Shown piece by piece: positions 17,181 to 25,906 of a stretch of DNA of 64,000 nucleotides. The DNA lies in assembly GCA_964641155.1 (NCBI GenBank), contig CAZXJO010000001.1, positions 186,001-250,000 of the forward strand, in the 5' to 3' direction. The notes under the pieces were generated by a model. The model made no database searches and was not told the origin of the DNA. It saw nothing but the letters and a program-made list of their open reading frames with translations. The DNA is from DTCV01 sp964641155. GTDB taxonomy: Archaea; Thermoproteota; Thermoprotei_A; Sulfolobales; NBVN01. The position numbers and the translations under genes were made by a program. Every line of letters starts with the position of its first letter. Within the stretch, counting starts at the first letter, position 1.

Positions 17181-17239
17181 CGGAATGATGTCAACGATGG
17201 GCGATCTGATTATTGATGAATCACTGCAGCACTGAACCG
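17181..17239 (+). ncRNA. Box C/D guide RNA with two guide regions
   Basis: Order of elements: box C ATGATGT (17185-17191, one mismatch to RTGATGA), a 14-base guide, box D' CTGA (17206-17209), a four-base spacer, box C' TGATGA (17214-17219), a 12-base guide, and box D CTGA (17232-17235). A short terminal stem CGG/CCG closes it. Both box D copies and C' are perfect, and the spacings are those of archaeal dual guides that direct fibrillarin (encoded at 7145-7846) to 2'-O-methylate RNA. Predicted targets are complements of CAACGATGGGCGAT and ATCACTGCAGCA, methylated opposite the fifth base before each box D. A TATA box is correctly placed. Confidence 0.75.
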
Positions 17240-17563
17240 GCTTACCGGCTAGTCAGCCCTAAACCCTTGCCACTTTCAATTAAAATCAACATAGTTTAAA
17301 CCATAGACTTCAGTGTTAAATGGTTTGAGCCGTTGCTATGTCCCCAGGGTTCATGAATATGTGTTATGAAGCTACTCTACTTCTGTGTGGAGTGTAAGGA
17401 GACAGTATGTGGTTTAAGATAGGGGCATAGTAGCCGTTAAAACCCTTCAGCTGGACAGAAGCACCGTCTTCGATCCTCCGCGACGGAAGTCCCACGGAAT
17501 AGGAAGGAAGGAGTGGAAGTCAACGATAGAATGGAACGAATGCGGTACGCTTAAGCTATCGGC
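17240..17563. other. Gap between the guide RNA and the PhoH-KH gene; no gene recognised
   Basis: About 320 bases. A short plus-strand frame from an ATG at 17366 reads MKLLYFCVECKETVCGL and then stops. Its CxxC pattern recalls the first zinc finger of some transposases, and open but unrecognised reading continues in another frame. It may be an insertion-sequence remnant, but no terminal repeats or duplications were found. Confidence 0.3.
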
Positions 17564-18742
17564 TTACTGCCTCTTACGCTTCTTTTCCTTTTCCTTGACG
17601 TCCCCAGCGGTCTCTATGGGCACCACCTTAACCCCGACGCCTAATAACCTCTTAACAACGCTGTCTAGGTACCTTATATATGATCCTCTCTGGCCCATGA
17701 ACGGGCCTAGCACGTCATCAGATATTTTCACGACCAAGTACGCGCCGACGAAGTCTACGTCCTTGACCCTCTTCCAAACCCATGAAATCGGGTGGAGTGC
17801 TCTGATGAGCTGCGTGAAGTCTAAAGTCAGTTCCACTACCCTGATCTTCTTATTTAAATCCTTCTCCATGGCGTTAATCCTCTCACCTCCCTTCCCTACC
17901 AACCTGCCCAGGTGGCCTTGCTTAACAATTACGAGTAGACTTGGCACATGCTCCGATGAGAGCTCGTACTTCTTAATGATGTCATCTAACTCAACTATGG
18001 TTACTATGTCAGCATCCGGTGCGTGGGCTCTGACAACCTCCAATGACTTAGCCTCATTCTCACTTAGGCTACGGCTCCTCATGAGGTACTCTATAGCTAG
18101 CTTAATACCCCTCTTAGCCCCTGCCCTTACGATATCCTTAATACCCAAGTCAACTACTTTGGCCTTAGACTCACTTGCCAGCACATCCCTAAGCAATGAC
18201 ATGGGGTCCTGGAGGCCCCTACCTCTCAGTGATTGGAATATGGGGTCAGCAGCAACTATCAACCTACTGTTCCTCCCAACCCTCAAAATAACTTCGATCA
18301 GCGACTCTATCTTAACCGATTGTGCGTCATCTATGAATACTAAGGAGTCGTCGAAGGTCCTGCCCTTGAGGTAATGGGTGTCCACGAAGACCAGCTTCCC
18401 CTCACTCATTAACTTAGCTATGGCGTCCCACGAGATGAACGCTCCCAACACATCAACCACGTACGACTTAATCAGCTCCACGTACTGGGGTCCGGCCCTA
18501 GCCAGCGTCAACTCCTCCCCAGTCGTAACGTCTATTAGGGGCTTCACCACCACTAATTTCTTAAACTTACCCTCCTCTAAGGAATCTATGCCGTAGGCAA
18601 GGCTAAACAACGACTTCCCACTTCCCGTAGGTCCGAAAATACCAACTATTTCATACTCACCGTTACTTAATGCGTTGACCAGGTCTTCCTGACCAGACGT
18701 CAACGGCTTAATAGTATGCAGTAACTTCAACCGCATCACCAT
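17564..18742 (-). CDS. PhoH-family ATPase with C-terminal KH RNA-binding domains
   Basis: A 392-residue protein. The N-terminal half is a PhoH-type helicase-like ATPase with Walker A GPTGSGKS (residues 37-44) and Walker B LVFIDDAQ (134-141), then AADPIFQSLRGRGLQD. The C-terminal half contains a KH domain (VKQGHLGRLVGKGGERI, about residues 273-289) and a second KH-like segment (GPFMGQRGSYIRYLDS), and ends in a basic KEKEKKRKRQ tail. This ATPase-KH fusion is typical of crenarchaea and suggests ATP-driven RNA remodelling or decay; its exact role is unknown. A TTTAAAAAG element near 18770 gives a leaderless transcript starting close to the ATG at 18742. Confidence 0.85.
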   Translation of the reverse strand: MVMRLKLLHTIKPLTSGQEDLVNALSNGEYEIVGIFGPTGSGKSLFSLAYGIDSLEEGKFKKLVVVKPLIDVTTGEELTLARAGPQYVELIKSYVVDVLGAFISWDAIAKLMSEGKLVFVDTHYLKGRTFDDSLVFIDDAQSVKIESLIEVILRVGRNSRLIVAADPIFQSLRGRGLQDPMSLLRDVLASESKAKVVDLGIKDIVRAGAKRGIKLAIEYLMRSRSLSENEAKSLEVVRAHAPDADIVTIVELDDIIKKYELSSEHVPSLLVIVKQGHLGRLVGKGGERINAMEKDLNKKIRVVELTLDFTQLIRALHPISWVWKRVKDVDFVGAYLVVKISDDVLGPFMGQRGSYIRYLDSVVKRLLGVGVKVVPIETAGDVKEKEKKRKRQ

Positions 18743-18835
18743 TACTACATAGGGCGTTGGGCTAAAAACTTTTTAAACCTTCCCTTAGCTACTGGGAGCC
18801 CTGAAGATATTTTAGCGGCGTCCCTAATGCATCAT

Positions 18836-18845
18836 AGTATTTAAG
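18836..18845 (+). promoter_or_regulatory. TATA box of the FBP aldolase/phosphatase gene
   Basis: AGTATTTAAG centred near 18840 predicts a transcript start near 18866, about a dozen bases before the TTG start codon at 18879. Confidence 0.45.
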
Positions 18846-18878
18846 CGTCAAACACCACATACGGATCGGTGTTTAAGT

Positions 18879-20051
18879 TTGGTTGAGGGTAAATTAACTA
18901 CGGTTTCAGTTATTAAAGCTGATATCGGTTCATTAGCTGGGCATCATGTCGTCCACCCAGACACCTTAGCTGCCGCTACTAAGATTTTAGCTGAGGCGAA
19001 GATTAGGGGTTTAATAGAGGACTTCTACGTGACCAATGCGGGAGATGATTTAGAGCTCATAATGACCCACCGTAAGGGGGTTGACTCACCTGAGGTGCAC
19101 GGCATTGCCTGGGAGGCATTCAAGGAAGCTGCTAAGGTATCTAAGGAGTTAGGCCTGTACGCCGCAGGTCAGGACTTATTGAGCGATGCGTTTTCAGGCA
19201 ATGTCAGGGGGCTGGGACCTGGGGTGGCTGAGATGGAGTTCTTGGAGAGGCCTTCAGAACCTATAGTCGTATTCATGGCTGATAAGACGGAGCCCGGGGC
19301 ATTCAATCTACCCATGTTCAAGATATTCGCAGACCCCTTCAACACAGCTGGCCTGGTAGTGGATCCCAAGTTGCATGATGGATTCAAGTTCGAGGTCTTC
19401 GACGTCTTCGAGGGCAGGAGCGTGGAGCTCTTCCTCCCTGAGGAGACGTACGACCTGCTAGCAATTATAGGAACTACGGGTAGGTACATCGTCAGGAGGG
19501 TCCGGAGGAAGAAGGACGACGAGATAGCGGCCGTCGTTAGTGTGGAGAGGTTGAGCCTCATGGCCGGTAGGTACGTGGGTAAAGACGACCCCGTAGCTAT
19601 TGTTAGGGCTCAGTCAGGGTTCCCAGCAGTCGGCGAGATACTGGAACCTTTCGCAACACCGCACTTGGTTGCCGGTTGGATGAGGGGATCGCACTACGGG
19701 CCCATCATGCCAGTACCCCTGAGGTACTCTAAATGCACTAGGTTTGACGGGCCCCCGAGGGTCATAGCGTTAGGCTTCCAGGTTAAGAACGCAAAACTCG
19801 TAGGTCCTGCAGACCTCTTCGACGACCCAGCCTTCGACAACAGTAGGAGGACCGCTGAAATAGTCGCTGATTACATAAGGAGGATGGGGCCGTTCATGCC
19901 GCATAGGTTGGGTCCTGAGGAAATGGAGTACACGACGCTGCCCGAAGTCCTTGAAAGACTTAAGGGCAGGTTTAAAGTCGTTGCAGGGGAGCCTAAAGCT
20001 AAGAAGCCTAAGGTGGAGTCAGAGCTCCTTAGTACCCACACCTCAGAGTAG
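18879..20051 (+). CDS. fbp: Fructose-1,6-bisphosphate aldolase/phosphatase (type V FBPase)
   Basis: A 390-residue bifunctional enzyme of archaeal gluconeogenesis. It condenses triose phosphates and dephosphorylates the product to fructose-6-phosphate. The whole sequence follows the family: VSVIKADIGSLAGHHVVHPD near the N-terminus (metal-binding Asp and His), GDDLELIMTHRKG, GLYAAGQDLLSDAFSGN, the Schiff-base lysine region around YVGKDDP, and EPFATPHLVAGWMRGSH. Start is TTG, as no ATG is near. TIM follows after 29 bases on the same strand and supplies one of its substrates. It marks the organism as gluconeogenic. Confidence 0.95.
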   Translation: MVEGKLTTVSVIKADIGSLAGHHVVHPDTLAAATKILAEAKIRGLIEDFYVTNAGDDLELIMTHRKGVDSPEVHGIAWEAFKEAAKVSKELGLYAAGQDLLSDAFSGNVRGLGPGVAEMEFLERPSEPIVVFMADKTEPGAFNLPMFKIFADPFNTAGLVVDPKLHDGFKFEVFDVFEGRSVELFLPEETYDLLAIIGTTGRYIVRRVRRKKDDEIAAVVSVERLSLMAGRYVGKDDPVAIVRAQSGFPAVGEILEPFATPHLVAGWMRGSHYGPIMPVPLRYSKCTRFDGPPRVIALGFQVKNAKLVGPADLFDDPAFDNSRRTAEIVADYIRRMGPFMPHRLGPEEMEYTTLPEVLERLKGRFKVVAGEPKAKKPKVESELLSTHTSE

Positions 20052-20080
20052 GGTTAAACAGTTTTTCCCATGGTGTTATA

Positions 20081-20782
20081 ATGTCTTTAAAGCCCCCCAT
20101 CATCGTAGTCAACTATAAGGTATATAACACGTCATTCGGGGCTGCAGCTCTATCGATAGCTAAGGTAGCTGAGGAGGTTGCTGAGGAGGTGGGGGTGGCC
20201 GTAGTGGTGGCGCCGCCATTCACGGAACTGAAGACCTTAGCCACAAGCACCAAGGTGCCCATCTTCGCACAGCATGTGGACCCTGTAGACCCCGGCCCCT
20301 ACACGGGGCACATACCTGCCGAGGCCGTCAAGGAGGCCGGTGCGAAGGGGTTCATAGCGAACCACAGTGAGAGGAGGTTAAGGATCGATGAGATAGCGAA
20401 ACTTGTAAAGAAGGCGAGAGATTTGGACTTGAAAACACTCGTATGTGCTGACGTACCTGAGGTAGCTGCAGCTGTTTCGTTACTGAATCCTGACATGATA
20501 GCCATAGAACCGCCGGAGCTTATAGGAACGAGTATGGCTGTGTCGAAGGTAAAGCCTGAGGTAATACGCAATACCGTGCTGAAGGTGCGTGAGGTTAATA
20601 AGGATGTCGTGATATTGACTGGGGCCGGAATATCATCAGCTGAAGACGTAGCTAAGGCTGTGGAGTTAGGGACTTCAGGCGTCCTAGTATCATCAGCCAT
20701 TATGAAGGCCAAAGAACCTAAGAAAGCCATATACGAGATGGCCAAGGCAGCACTAGAGGCGACATATAGGTCAAGTATGTGA
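20081..20782 (+). CDS. tpiA: Triosephosphate isomerase
   Basis: A 233-residue archaeal-type TIM, shorter than bacterial forms as usual for hyperthermophiles, which form tetramers. Active-site residues are the Asn-Lys pair in VVNYKVY, the catalytic His region (IFAQHVDPVDPGPYTGHI), the catalytic Glu in MIAIEPPELIGTS, and phosphate-binding GAGISSAEDV and GVLVSSAIMKA. It interconverts dihydroxyacetone phosphate and glyceraldehyde-3-phosphate, feeding the FBP aldolase/phosphatase encoded 29 bases upstream; the two are likely cotranscribed. Confidence 0.96.
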   Translation: MSLKPPIIVVNYKVYNTSFGAAALSIAKVAEEVAEEVGVAVVVAPPFTELKTLATSTKVPIFAQHVDPVDPGPYTGHIPAEAVKEAGAKGFIANHSERRLRIDEIAKLVKKARDLDLKTLVCADVPEVAAAVSLLNPDMIAIEPPELIGTSMAVSKVKPEVIRNTVLKVREVNKDVVILTGAGISSAEDVAKAVELGTSGVLVSSAIMKAKEPKKAIYEMAKAALEATYRSSM

Positions 20783-21149
20783 ACCCGTCATAAAGCCCTA
20801 ACCCAAAGACCGCTCTGATCTAGCATTGTTTTCACTTCTTCCATCCCCATTTCATGGGAAGCCCACCATGAACTGGTGAAGGTGCACATCTCTACTAATA
20901 CTCACCCGACACACCCATACGCGTTCGGGATTAGCTCCCCGGTTGGCGGAGCCTGCTTGGAGGGTTTATTAGGACATAATCAGACATTACCCTGCAAACT
21001 TCCTACTTCGCAAGACAGGTCCTACCTCCTCACAATCTCAGTCTAACTCCGAAGCTCTAACACACATGTGATTAAACTGTCCCAAGGCTCATTAGAAAGT
21101 AGGGGGATGAGAATGGAAGAAATAAATTGATGGTTGAGTAGGGAAAGTC
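20783..21149. other. Gap between tpiA and tRNA-Arg; no gene recognised
   Basis: About 370 bases without a convincing reading frame. CATGGGAAG at 20853-20861, 71 bases after the tpiA stop, repeats the sequence found 70 bases after leuS. On the minus strand the surrounding codons read GGLPMKWGWKK and stop, similar to GGLPMRRGGEG in the other copy. Stop codons break the frame just upstream, so any gene here is dead. Confidence 0.3.
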
Positions 21150-21224
21150 GGGCCCGTGGCTCAGCCAGGACGGAGCGCCGGCCTTCGGAGCCGGAGGTCC
21201 CGGGTTCAAATCCCGGCGGGCCCG
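21150..21224 (+). tRNA. tRNA-Arg (anticodon TCG)
   Basis: 75 bases fold into a full cloverleaf: acceptor GGGCCCG/CGGGCCC, D stem GCTC/GAGC, anticodon stem CCGGC/GCCGG with loop CTTCGGA (anticodon TCG), and T stem CCGGG/CCCGG with loop TTCAAAT. No intron. CCA is not encoded (the flank is CCTAAC). It reads CGA and CGG codons. A gene-poor, AT-rich segment begins directly after it. Confidence 0.95.
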
Positions 21225-22380
21225 CCTAACGCTTCATGGTGATTCCCTCAACACAGTTCTTCAACTTATATGCGAGGCCGCTAATGGTAAGCCGGTTAGC
21301 AGGGTCGCTCGTTGGCCTGAGTTCATTGGCCTCATGAATACACCACAGCTTCATGTTGAGTTCTCCGCCACTTAAGCCTCCTTCGGTAAGAACGTATCTG
21401 ATTTCCATCAAATGGGAATCACTTCAAAACTCATTCCTTTTCGATATTAATTACTCTTAGGCATACCGCCTAGACGTCTAAAGCTTGAATAGAGCCCAGA
21501 ATCGGGTAGGGTGGGAGCTCAGGCATTTAGCGCAAGATTTCTTCATGAACGAAGAAACAGTCAGCGTACTGCCGACACAACTCTTGCAGTCGGATTCAGA
21601 CTTCAGAAAGATAAACACCAAAGCAATCACACCTCAAATGTTGAAGGAGTCGAGAGCGAGGGGTTCCAGCTTCAACCTTGGGAACCTTAATTAATCGAAC
21701 CTCCGCACAGTTCTCTAACACCCCTAACCTATTTATCCCCCTTCCCCATCACATAGCCAATCATCAGGGGAAGGCAACCCCAATTATCTGAGCCCTGAGC
21801 AACAGGGCGTTGACAGGAGAAAGTCAGTAAATCATCACCAGTAAGTGAACGTGGAGAACCACAGATCCGCTTGCACTGACCGAAAAACACCAAGCCAAAT
21901 GTCAGAAATCGCAAACCTAATAACTCCATAAAGATTTCGACGCACTAATAACGGACCTATAGATGAAGGGATGTATACGTGGGACATATATGCTGCTGCG
22001 GGATTAAACAACCTCAGTAAAGGGATTAAGGTTGGAAATGTAAGTATAAACTACACCGGCGGTACTCTCGCTTGGGAGATAACTTTGGGGAGCCCCTACA
22101 TGCTTCAAGATGGTGAACATAAGGGGCGAACGACGGTGCAAACAGTAGCTCCAGGGCAGTATCCATATAGGGGCAGCGTAGGCAGTGTTTCAGGACTTTC
22201 AGACAGAGTATACGTGATCGTATACGCTGTCGTAGGTATACCGTGTGAGCCGACGTCTTAAATGATTCGAGTGAATGAAATAAAAAATAAAATATTTTAG
22301 AAATTCATTATCCATAGCTTATTCGATTATACGGTGCCATGCACATTACTTAATTGTCATAATATTTCTCTGATACCGCC
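21225..22380. other. Gene-poor island between tRNA-Arg and the FGGY kinase gene
   Basis: About 1.1 kb with only short, unrecognised frames (the best, 96 codons, is listed separately). A third, diverged copy of the TCA(T/G)GGGAAGGC sequence lies near 21765. The last 120 bases are markedly AT-rich. Location next to a tRNA and absence of conserved genes suggest decayed foreign DNA, but no integrase or repeated tRNA end marks a boundary. Confidence 0.35.
21971..22261 (+). CDS. Hypothetical short protein, possibly a remnant
   Basis: A 96-codon frame starting with ATG. The sequence is rich in Gly, Thr, Tyr and Val (VGNVSINYTGG, APGQYPYRGSVGSVSG, VYVIVYAVVG), a composition more like a beta-rich extracellular protein than a random frame. 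The frame also reads open for about 13 codons upstream of the ATG, up to a stop. No signal peptide is present, so it may be the C-terminal remnant of a longer secreted or surface protein. I do not recognise a family. Its setting in an AT-rich island supports decay or transfer. Confidence 0.35.
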   Translation: MYTWDIYAAAGLNNLSKGIKVGNVSINYTGGTLAWEITLGSPYMLQDGEHKGRTTVQTVAPGQYPYRGSVGSVSGLSDRVYVIVYAVVGIPCEPTS

Positions 22381-23808
22381 CTACGTGTAGATGGTTTTCA
22401 TTATTTTAACTAGTTTTAAATATTTCTCTAAGCAATGACTGTACGTTACGCAGTCCGCAGCGCTTGGGTGTATGTGGGTGAGTTGGTCGTAAGTAATCTT
22501 CCTTATTTCTTCTAAGCTTTTTACGTGTCCGAGCGCTTTCATAGCAATGTTTGATGCCCCTATGACTACGGCATCACGTGGGCTTGCGTGTATGACTATG
22601 GGCTTACATAACGCTTTGGAGAACACTTCGACTAAGTCTTCGTTACTACACCCTCCTCCAGCACAGTAAACTCTCTCTACGTTAACCCCGTTTTCCTCCA
22701 TTGCTGCAAGGATCGCCCTAACGGTAAGCGCCATACCCTCCATAACAGCGCGTACGAGTTCACCTCGTCCATGCTCTAGCCGAAGTCCGAGTAATGTTAG
22801 AGCTAGGTTGGGGTCTCTGAAGGGGTATCTCTCGCCAGCGAGGAATGGGAGCGCGTAAATACCCTCCTTACACATGATATTCTTAACTGCTGAGACAGTG
22901 CCTCCCTCCAAAACTTTCCTGAGCCACTCCACTACCACCATACCGTTGTTTGATGCACCACCAATCGCACTATATCCGTCGGCGGCGTAATACGCGAAAA
23001 ATCTAGCGTCGGGACTCCTATCAATTACCACCTCAGGAAGTAGTGTCCTTAGGACAGCTGTAGAGCCTAAGTTCAGAACGGCGTCTGACCCGAATACGCC
23101 GTAGCCGATGTTCTGAAGTGCTCCGTCGAAGGATCCGAGCACTAACGCCACCTTATCGTTAATTCCGGCTTCATTTAATCTGATGTAGTCGTACACCTTA
23201 GCTCCTTCATAGAGCTCTGGAAGCATTCCCTCATCAACATGGGATAACTCCAACGTGAGGGTATCCCACTTCAGAGTGTGGATGTTTAGAAAGCCTGTGC
23301 CCGATGCCACCCCGTAGTCGACTACGTGGCGTCCCACTAACTTGTAGGATAAATAGTCCTTAACGAAGCACAGCCTTAGGTTCCGCATCAGTTCCCCCTT
23401 ACTCCTTAACCACAGCGCCTTACATAGCGGGGATACGAAAATCGGTGGACAACCGGTCCTTCTGTAGAGCTCCCCTCCGAATCCTTCTAAGAGTTCCTGC
23501 GCCTTCGCCGAACGCCTGTCTAAGTGAGTCATGACGTTGGCAACTACTTCGAAGTTTTGGTCGAGCAGTGCTAGACCGTGAAGGTATGTACTGAGTGATA
23601 TTGCCTCAACCTTACCTTCATACCCCTTAACCACTTCCCGGATTCCCCGCAGCGTCAACTCCCACAACATTCTTAGATCGTGTTCGGCAGCTGGTGGAGG
23701 CTCCGTAATTAGGGGGACATTCAATACGTAGCTCCTCAGAACCTTGAAGTCGTAACTGACCAAGCCTACCTTAATGCTCGAAGTTCCCACATCAACTGAT
23801 ACAATCAT
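22381..23808 (-). CDS. FGGY-family carbohydrate kinase (gluconokinase/xylulokinase-like)
   Basis: A 475-residue sugar kinase with an actin-like ATPase fold. The phosphate-1 loop IVSVDVGTSSIKVGLV begins at residue 2. The FGGY N-domain continues with ISLSTYLHGLALLD and the conserved DRRS segment. The C-domain has LNLGSTAVLR (phosphate 2), GGASNNGMVVVEWL, PFLAGERYPFRDP and the adenosine motif YCAGGGCSNEDLV. It phosphorylates a sugar or sugar acid with ATP; the substrate cannot be told from motifs. It borders the gene-poor island, so acquisition by transfer is possible. No transporter or dehydrogenase gene lies alongside. Confidence 0.85.
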   Translation of the reverse strand: MIVSVDVGTSSIKVGLVSYDFKVLRSYVLNVPLITEPPPAAEHDLRMLWELTLRGIREVVKGYEGKVEAISLSTYLHGLALLDQNFEVVANVMTHLDRRSAKAQELLEGFGGELYRRTGCPPIFVSPLCKALWLRSKGELMRNLRLCFVKDYLSYKLVGRHVVDYGVASGTGFLNIHTLKWDTLTLELSHVDEGMLPELYEGAKVYDYIRLNEAGINDKVALVLGSFDGALQNIGYGVFGSDAVLNLGSTAVLRTLLPEVVIDRSPDARFFAYYAADGYSAIGGASNNGMVVVEWLRKVLEGGTVSAVKNIMCKEGIYALPFLAGERYPFRDPNLALTLLGLRLEHGRGELVRAVMEGMALTVRAILAAMEENGVNVERVYCAGGGCSNEDLVEVFSKALCKPIVIHASPRDAVVIGASNIAMKALGHVKSLEEIRKITYDQLTHIHPSAADCVTYSHCLEKYLKLVKIMKTIYT

Positions 23809-24022
23809 CTTTAATTCCGATATCTACTTAGACTTAAAGAAATTTAACCTTGACCTCAAACCACCCTCCCGCTTTGGTGTAGGTACGTATGTTTATGTGG
23901 GGAGGGATGTGAGACGTCATCCCCTTGGTTAATGGTTATCGGTCATCAACCTATGAAAAGCTTTTTAAGTTGCTGGCTAAAGAGTTCTTAGGACACTCAC
24001 GGGTAGTGTGAGCTGACCTATA

Positions 24023-24538
24023 GTGAAGATACCGTTAGACCAGATATGTGTTAAGTCTGGTGTCCTCTGCCCACGATGTCAGGGGTTAGTCGATAGTAGA
24101 GTTGTCGAGCCCTACGAAATTGAGGTTATGAATGCCTTACTTGAGTTGGAGAACAACACCGAGTTCAAATTCCTTAAGGAAGCAACCTACTACAAGGCTG
24201 TCAGGTCTGATGGTTTTATGGTACTCCTGATCGAGTTACCGGACTCATACACAACCCCACGGCTCATTAGTAAGCTGGACAAACAATTGTCTGAGATCTT
24301 AGGCGTTAAAGTACGTGTAATAGACAAATCCTCAAACAACATTAAACATATAGCACTCCAACTAATTATGCCTGCTAGGGTTTCAGGAATAAACACCTTA
24401 TGGCTTCCCGACGGGTCCACGCAGTACATAGTCAGGATCCCTAAGTCTGATAGCAGGTACTTACCGGCAAGTAAGGAGGTCATTGAGGAGGTCCTCACCA
24501 ATTTAATAGGGAACAGCGTTAGGATCAGGACTGAGTGA
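24023..24538 (+). CDS. Crenarchaeal zinc-binding KH-domain protein (annotated elsewhere as a NusA-like elongation factor)
   Basis: A 171-residue protein starting with GTG. An N-terminal knuckle (ICVKSGVLCPRCQGLVD) holds three cysteines, followed by a helix and two KH-type half-domains: residues 45-100 with FMVLLIELP and LGVKVRVIDKS, and 115-170 with LWLPDGSTQYIVRIP and GNSVRIRTE. From memory, this arrangement is conserved in crenarchaea directly upstream of aspS, as here (11 bases apart). It probably binds RNA; participation in transcription elongation or translation is inferred only from the KH relation to NusA. Confidence 0.65.
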   Translation: MKIPLDQICVKSGVLCPRCQGLVDSRVVEPYEIEVMNALLELENNTEFKFLKEATYYKAVRSDGFMVLLIELPDSYTTPRLISKLDKQLSEILGVKVRVIDKSSNNIKHIALQLIMPARVSGINTLWLPDGSTQYIVRIPKSDSRYLPASKEVIEEVLTNLIGNSVRIRTE

Positions 24539-24549
24539 AGTGATCTGGT

Positions 24550-25851
24550 ATGAGCCCATTCAGAACCCACCTATCTAGTGATATCAATAAATCGCTGGTT
24601 GGCTCTGAAGTGGTTGTTGCCGGCTGGGTTCACAATAAAAGAGACCTGGGAGGTAAGAAATTCCTCATAATTAGGGATAAGGACGGGTACCTGCAAGTAG
24701 TTATAAGCAGGTCCGACCCTGAAGACCTGGTAAAGAAGTTCTACGAACTAACGCCTGAGTCCGTCGTCAGCGTTGAAGGTGTTGTGAGGGCTGATGAGAG
24801 GGCTCCAGGAGGTTTTGAGATAGTACCGCGTTCAATCGTAGTTCACAGCATAGCTAAGGCACCACTACCGCTGGACGTTACAGGTAAGGTGAGGGCTGAC
24901 ATAGATACAAGACTCCGTGAGAGGGTGCTTGATCTAAGGAGGGATGAGAGTAGGGCAATATTTAAAATAATCTCAGTAACCCTTAAGTCTATAAGGGAGG
25001 AACTCTACAACAACGGCTTCGTAGAGGTTAACACGCCTAAGATAATTGCCACCGCAACTGAGGGAGGTGCGGCCCTATTCCCGGTCATTTACTTCGGTAA
25101 GGAAGCCTTCCTAGCTCAGAGTCCACAGCTATATAAGGAATTACTAGCAGGTGCTTTCGAAAGGGTTTTCGAAATAGCCCACGCGTGGAGGGCTGAGGAA
25201 TCAGACACCCCCTACCACCTATCCGAATTCATAAGCGTTGATATTGAGATGGCGTTCGCGAACTATGAGGACGTAATGGGGATTTTAGAGAAGGTGATTT
25301 ACAGGGTTATCAAGAACGTTGGTGAGGAGTGCCTCAAAGAACTTAAGATACTTAACCATGAGTTACCGCAAGTGAGGATCCCCTTAAAGAGGTTCAAATA
25401 CGTGGACGTTGTGGAGTCACTCAAAGGCTTGGGTTCGAATGTCAGCAGAGGTGATGACATAACAGCCTCAGACCTCAGGACGTTCTCCAGAGAAGTTGGT
25501 GAGGAACTATACTTCATAGTTGATTGGCCTTCAAATACGAGGCCGTTTTATACAAAGTTACGTGACGACGACCCCGAGTATACGGAATCCTTCGACTTCA
25601 TATACAACTTCCTGGAGGTTGCCTCAGGCAGCTCAAGAATACATAGGAAGGAAGTCCTCATCACCAGGCTGAGGGAGAAAGGGTTAAACCCCGAGAGCTT
25701 CAACTACTTCCTGAAATGGTTTGATTACGGAATGCCTCCCCATGCTGGGTGGGGCATGGGCCTGAACAGGTTGGCATTGATGGTCACCGGAAAGAACAAC
25801 GTCAGGGAGGTAACCCTATTCCCACGCGATAAGAAGAGGTTGGAACCCTAA
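24550..25851 (+). CDS. aspS: Aspartyl-tRNA synthetase, archaeal type
   Basis: A 433-residue class IIb synthetase. The N-terminal OB fold (VVVAGWVHNKRDLGGKKF) binds the anticodon. Motif 2 is FEIAHAWRAEESDTPYH-like and motif 3 is GWGMGLNRLALMVTG followed by REVTLFPRDKKRLEP. It lacks the bacterial GAD insertion, as expected for archaea. Residue 26 is Trp, one of the positions linked to tRNA-Asp specificity in Thermococcus; the second determinant region reads ERAPGG. Whether it also charges tRNA-Asn is undecided. It is 11 bases behind the KH protein gene and likely in the same transcript. Confidence 0.95.
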   Translation: MSPFRTHLSSDINKSLVGSEVVVAGWVHNKRDLGGKKFLIIRDKDGYLQVVISRSDPEDLVKKFYELTPESVVSVEGVVRADERAPGGFEIVPRSIVVHSIAKAPLPLDVTGKVRADIDTRLRERVLDLRRDESRAIFKIISVTLKSIREELYNNGFVEVNTPKIIATATEGGAALFPVIYFGKEAFLAQSPQLYKELLAGAFERVFEIAHAWRAEESDTPYHLSEFISVDIEMAFANYEDVMGILEKVIYRVIKNVGEECLKELKILNHELPQVRIPLKRFKYVDVVESLKGLGSNVSRGDDITASDLRTFSREVGEELYFIVDWPSNTRPFYTKLRDDDPEYTESFDFIYNFLEVASGSSRIHRKEVLITRLREKGLNPESFNYFLKWFDYGMPPHAGWGMGLNRLALMVTGKNNVREVTLFPRDKKRLEP

Positions 25852-25906
25852 TCACCGGAGTTACTTGCGATACATATTTAAACAGACCTCGTAACTAGCT
25901 TATTTG

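Noticed and set aside
17366..17420. Short frame beginning MKLLYFCVECKE as a zinc-finger protein
   Set aside because: It stops after 18 codons, with no continuation that I can recognise as a transposase.
17595..18374. Long plus-strand frame of 259 codons
   Set aside because: Antisense to the PhoH-KH gene, with Ser/Thr/Leu-rich low-quality protein; a shadow of the real gene.
21226..21411. Minus-strand 61-codon frame after tRNA-Arg
   Set aside because: No recognisable family, promoter or ribosome-binding site; kept only as part of the island description.
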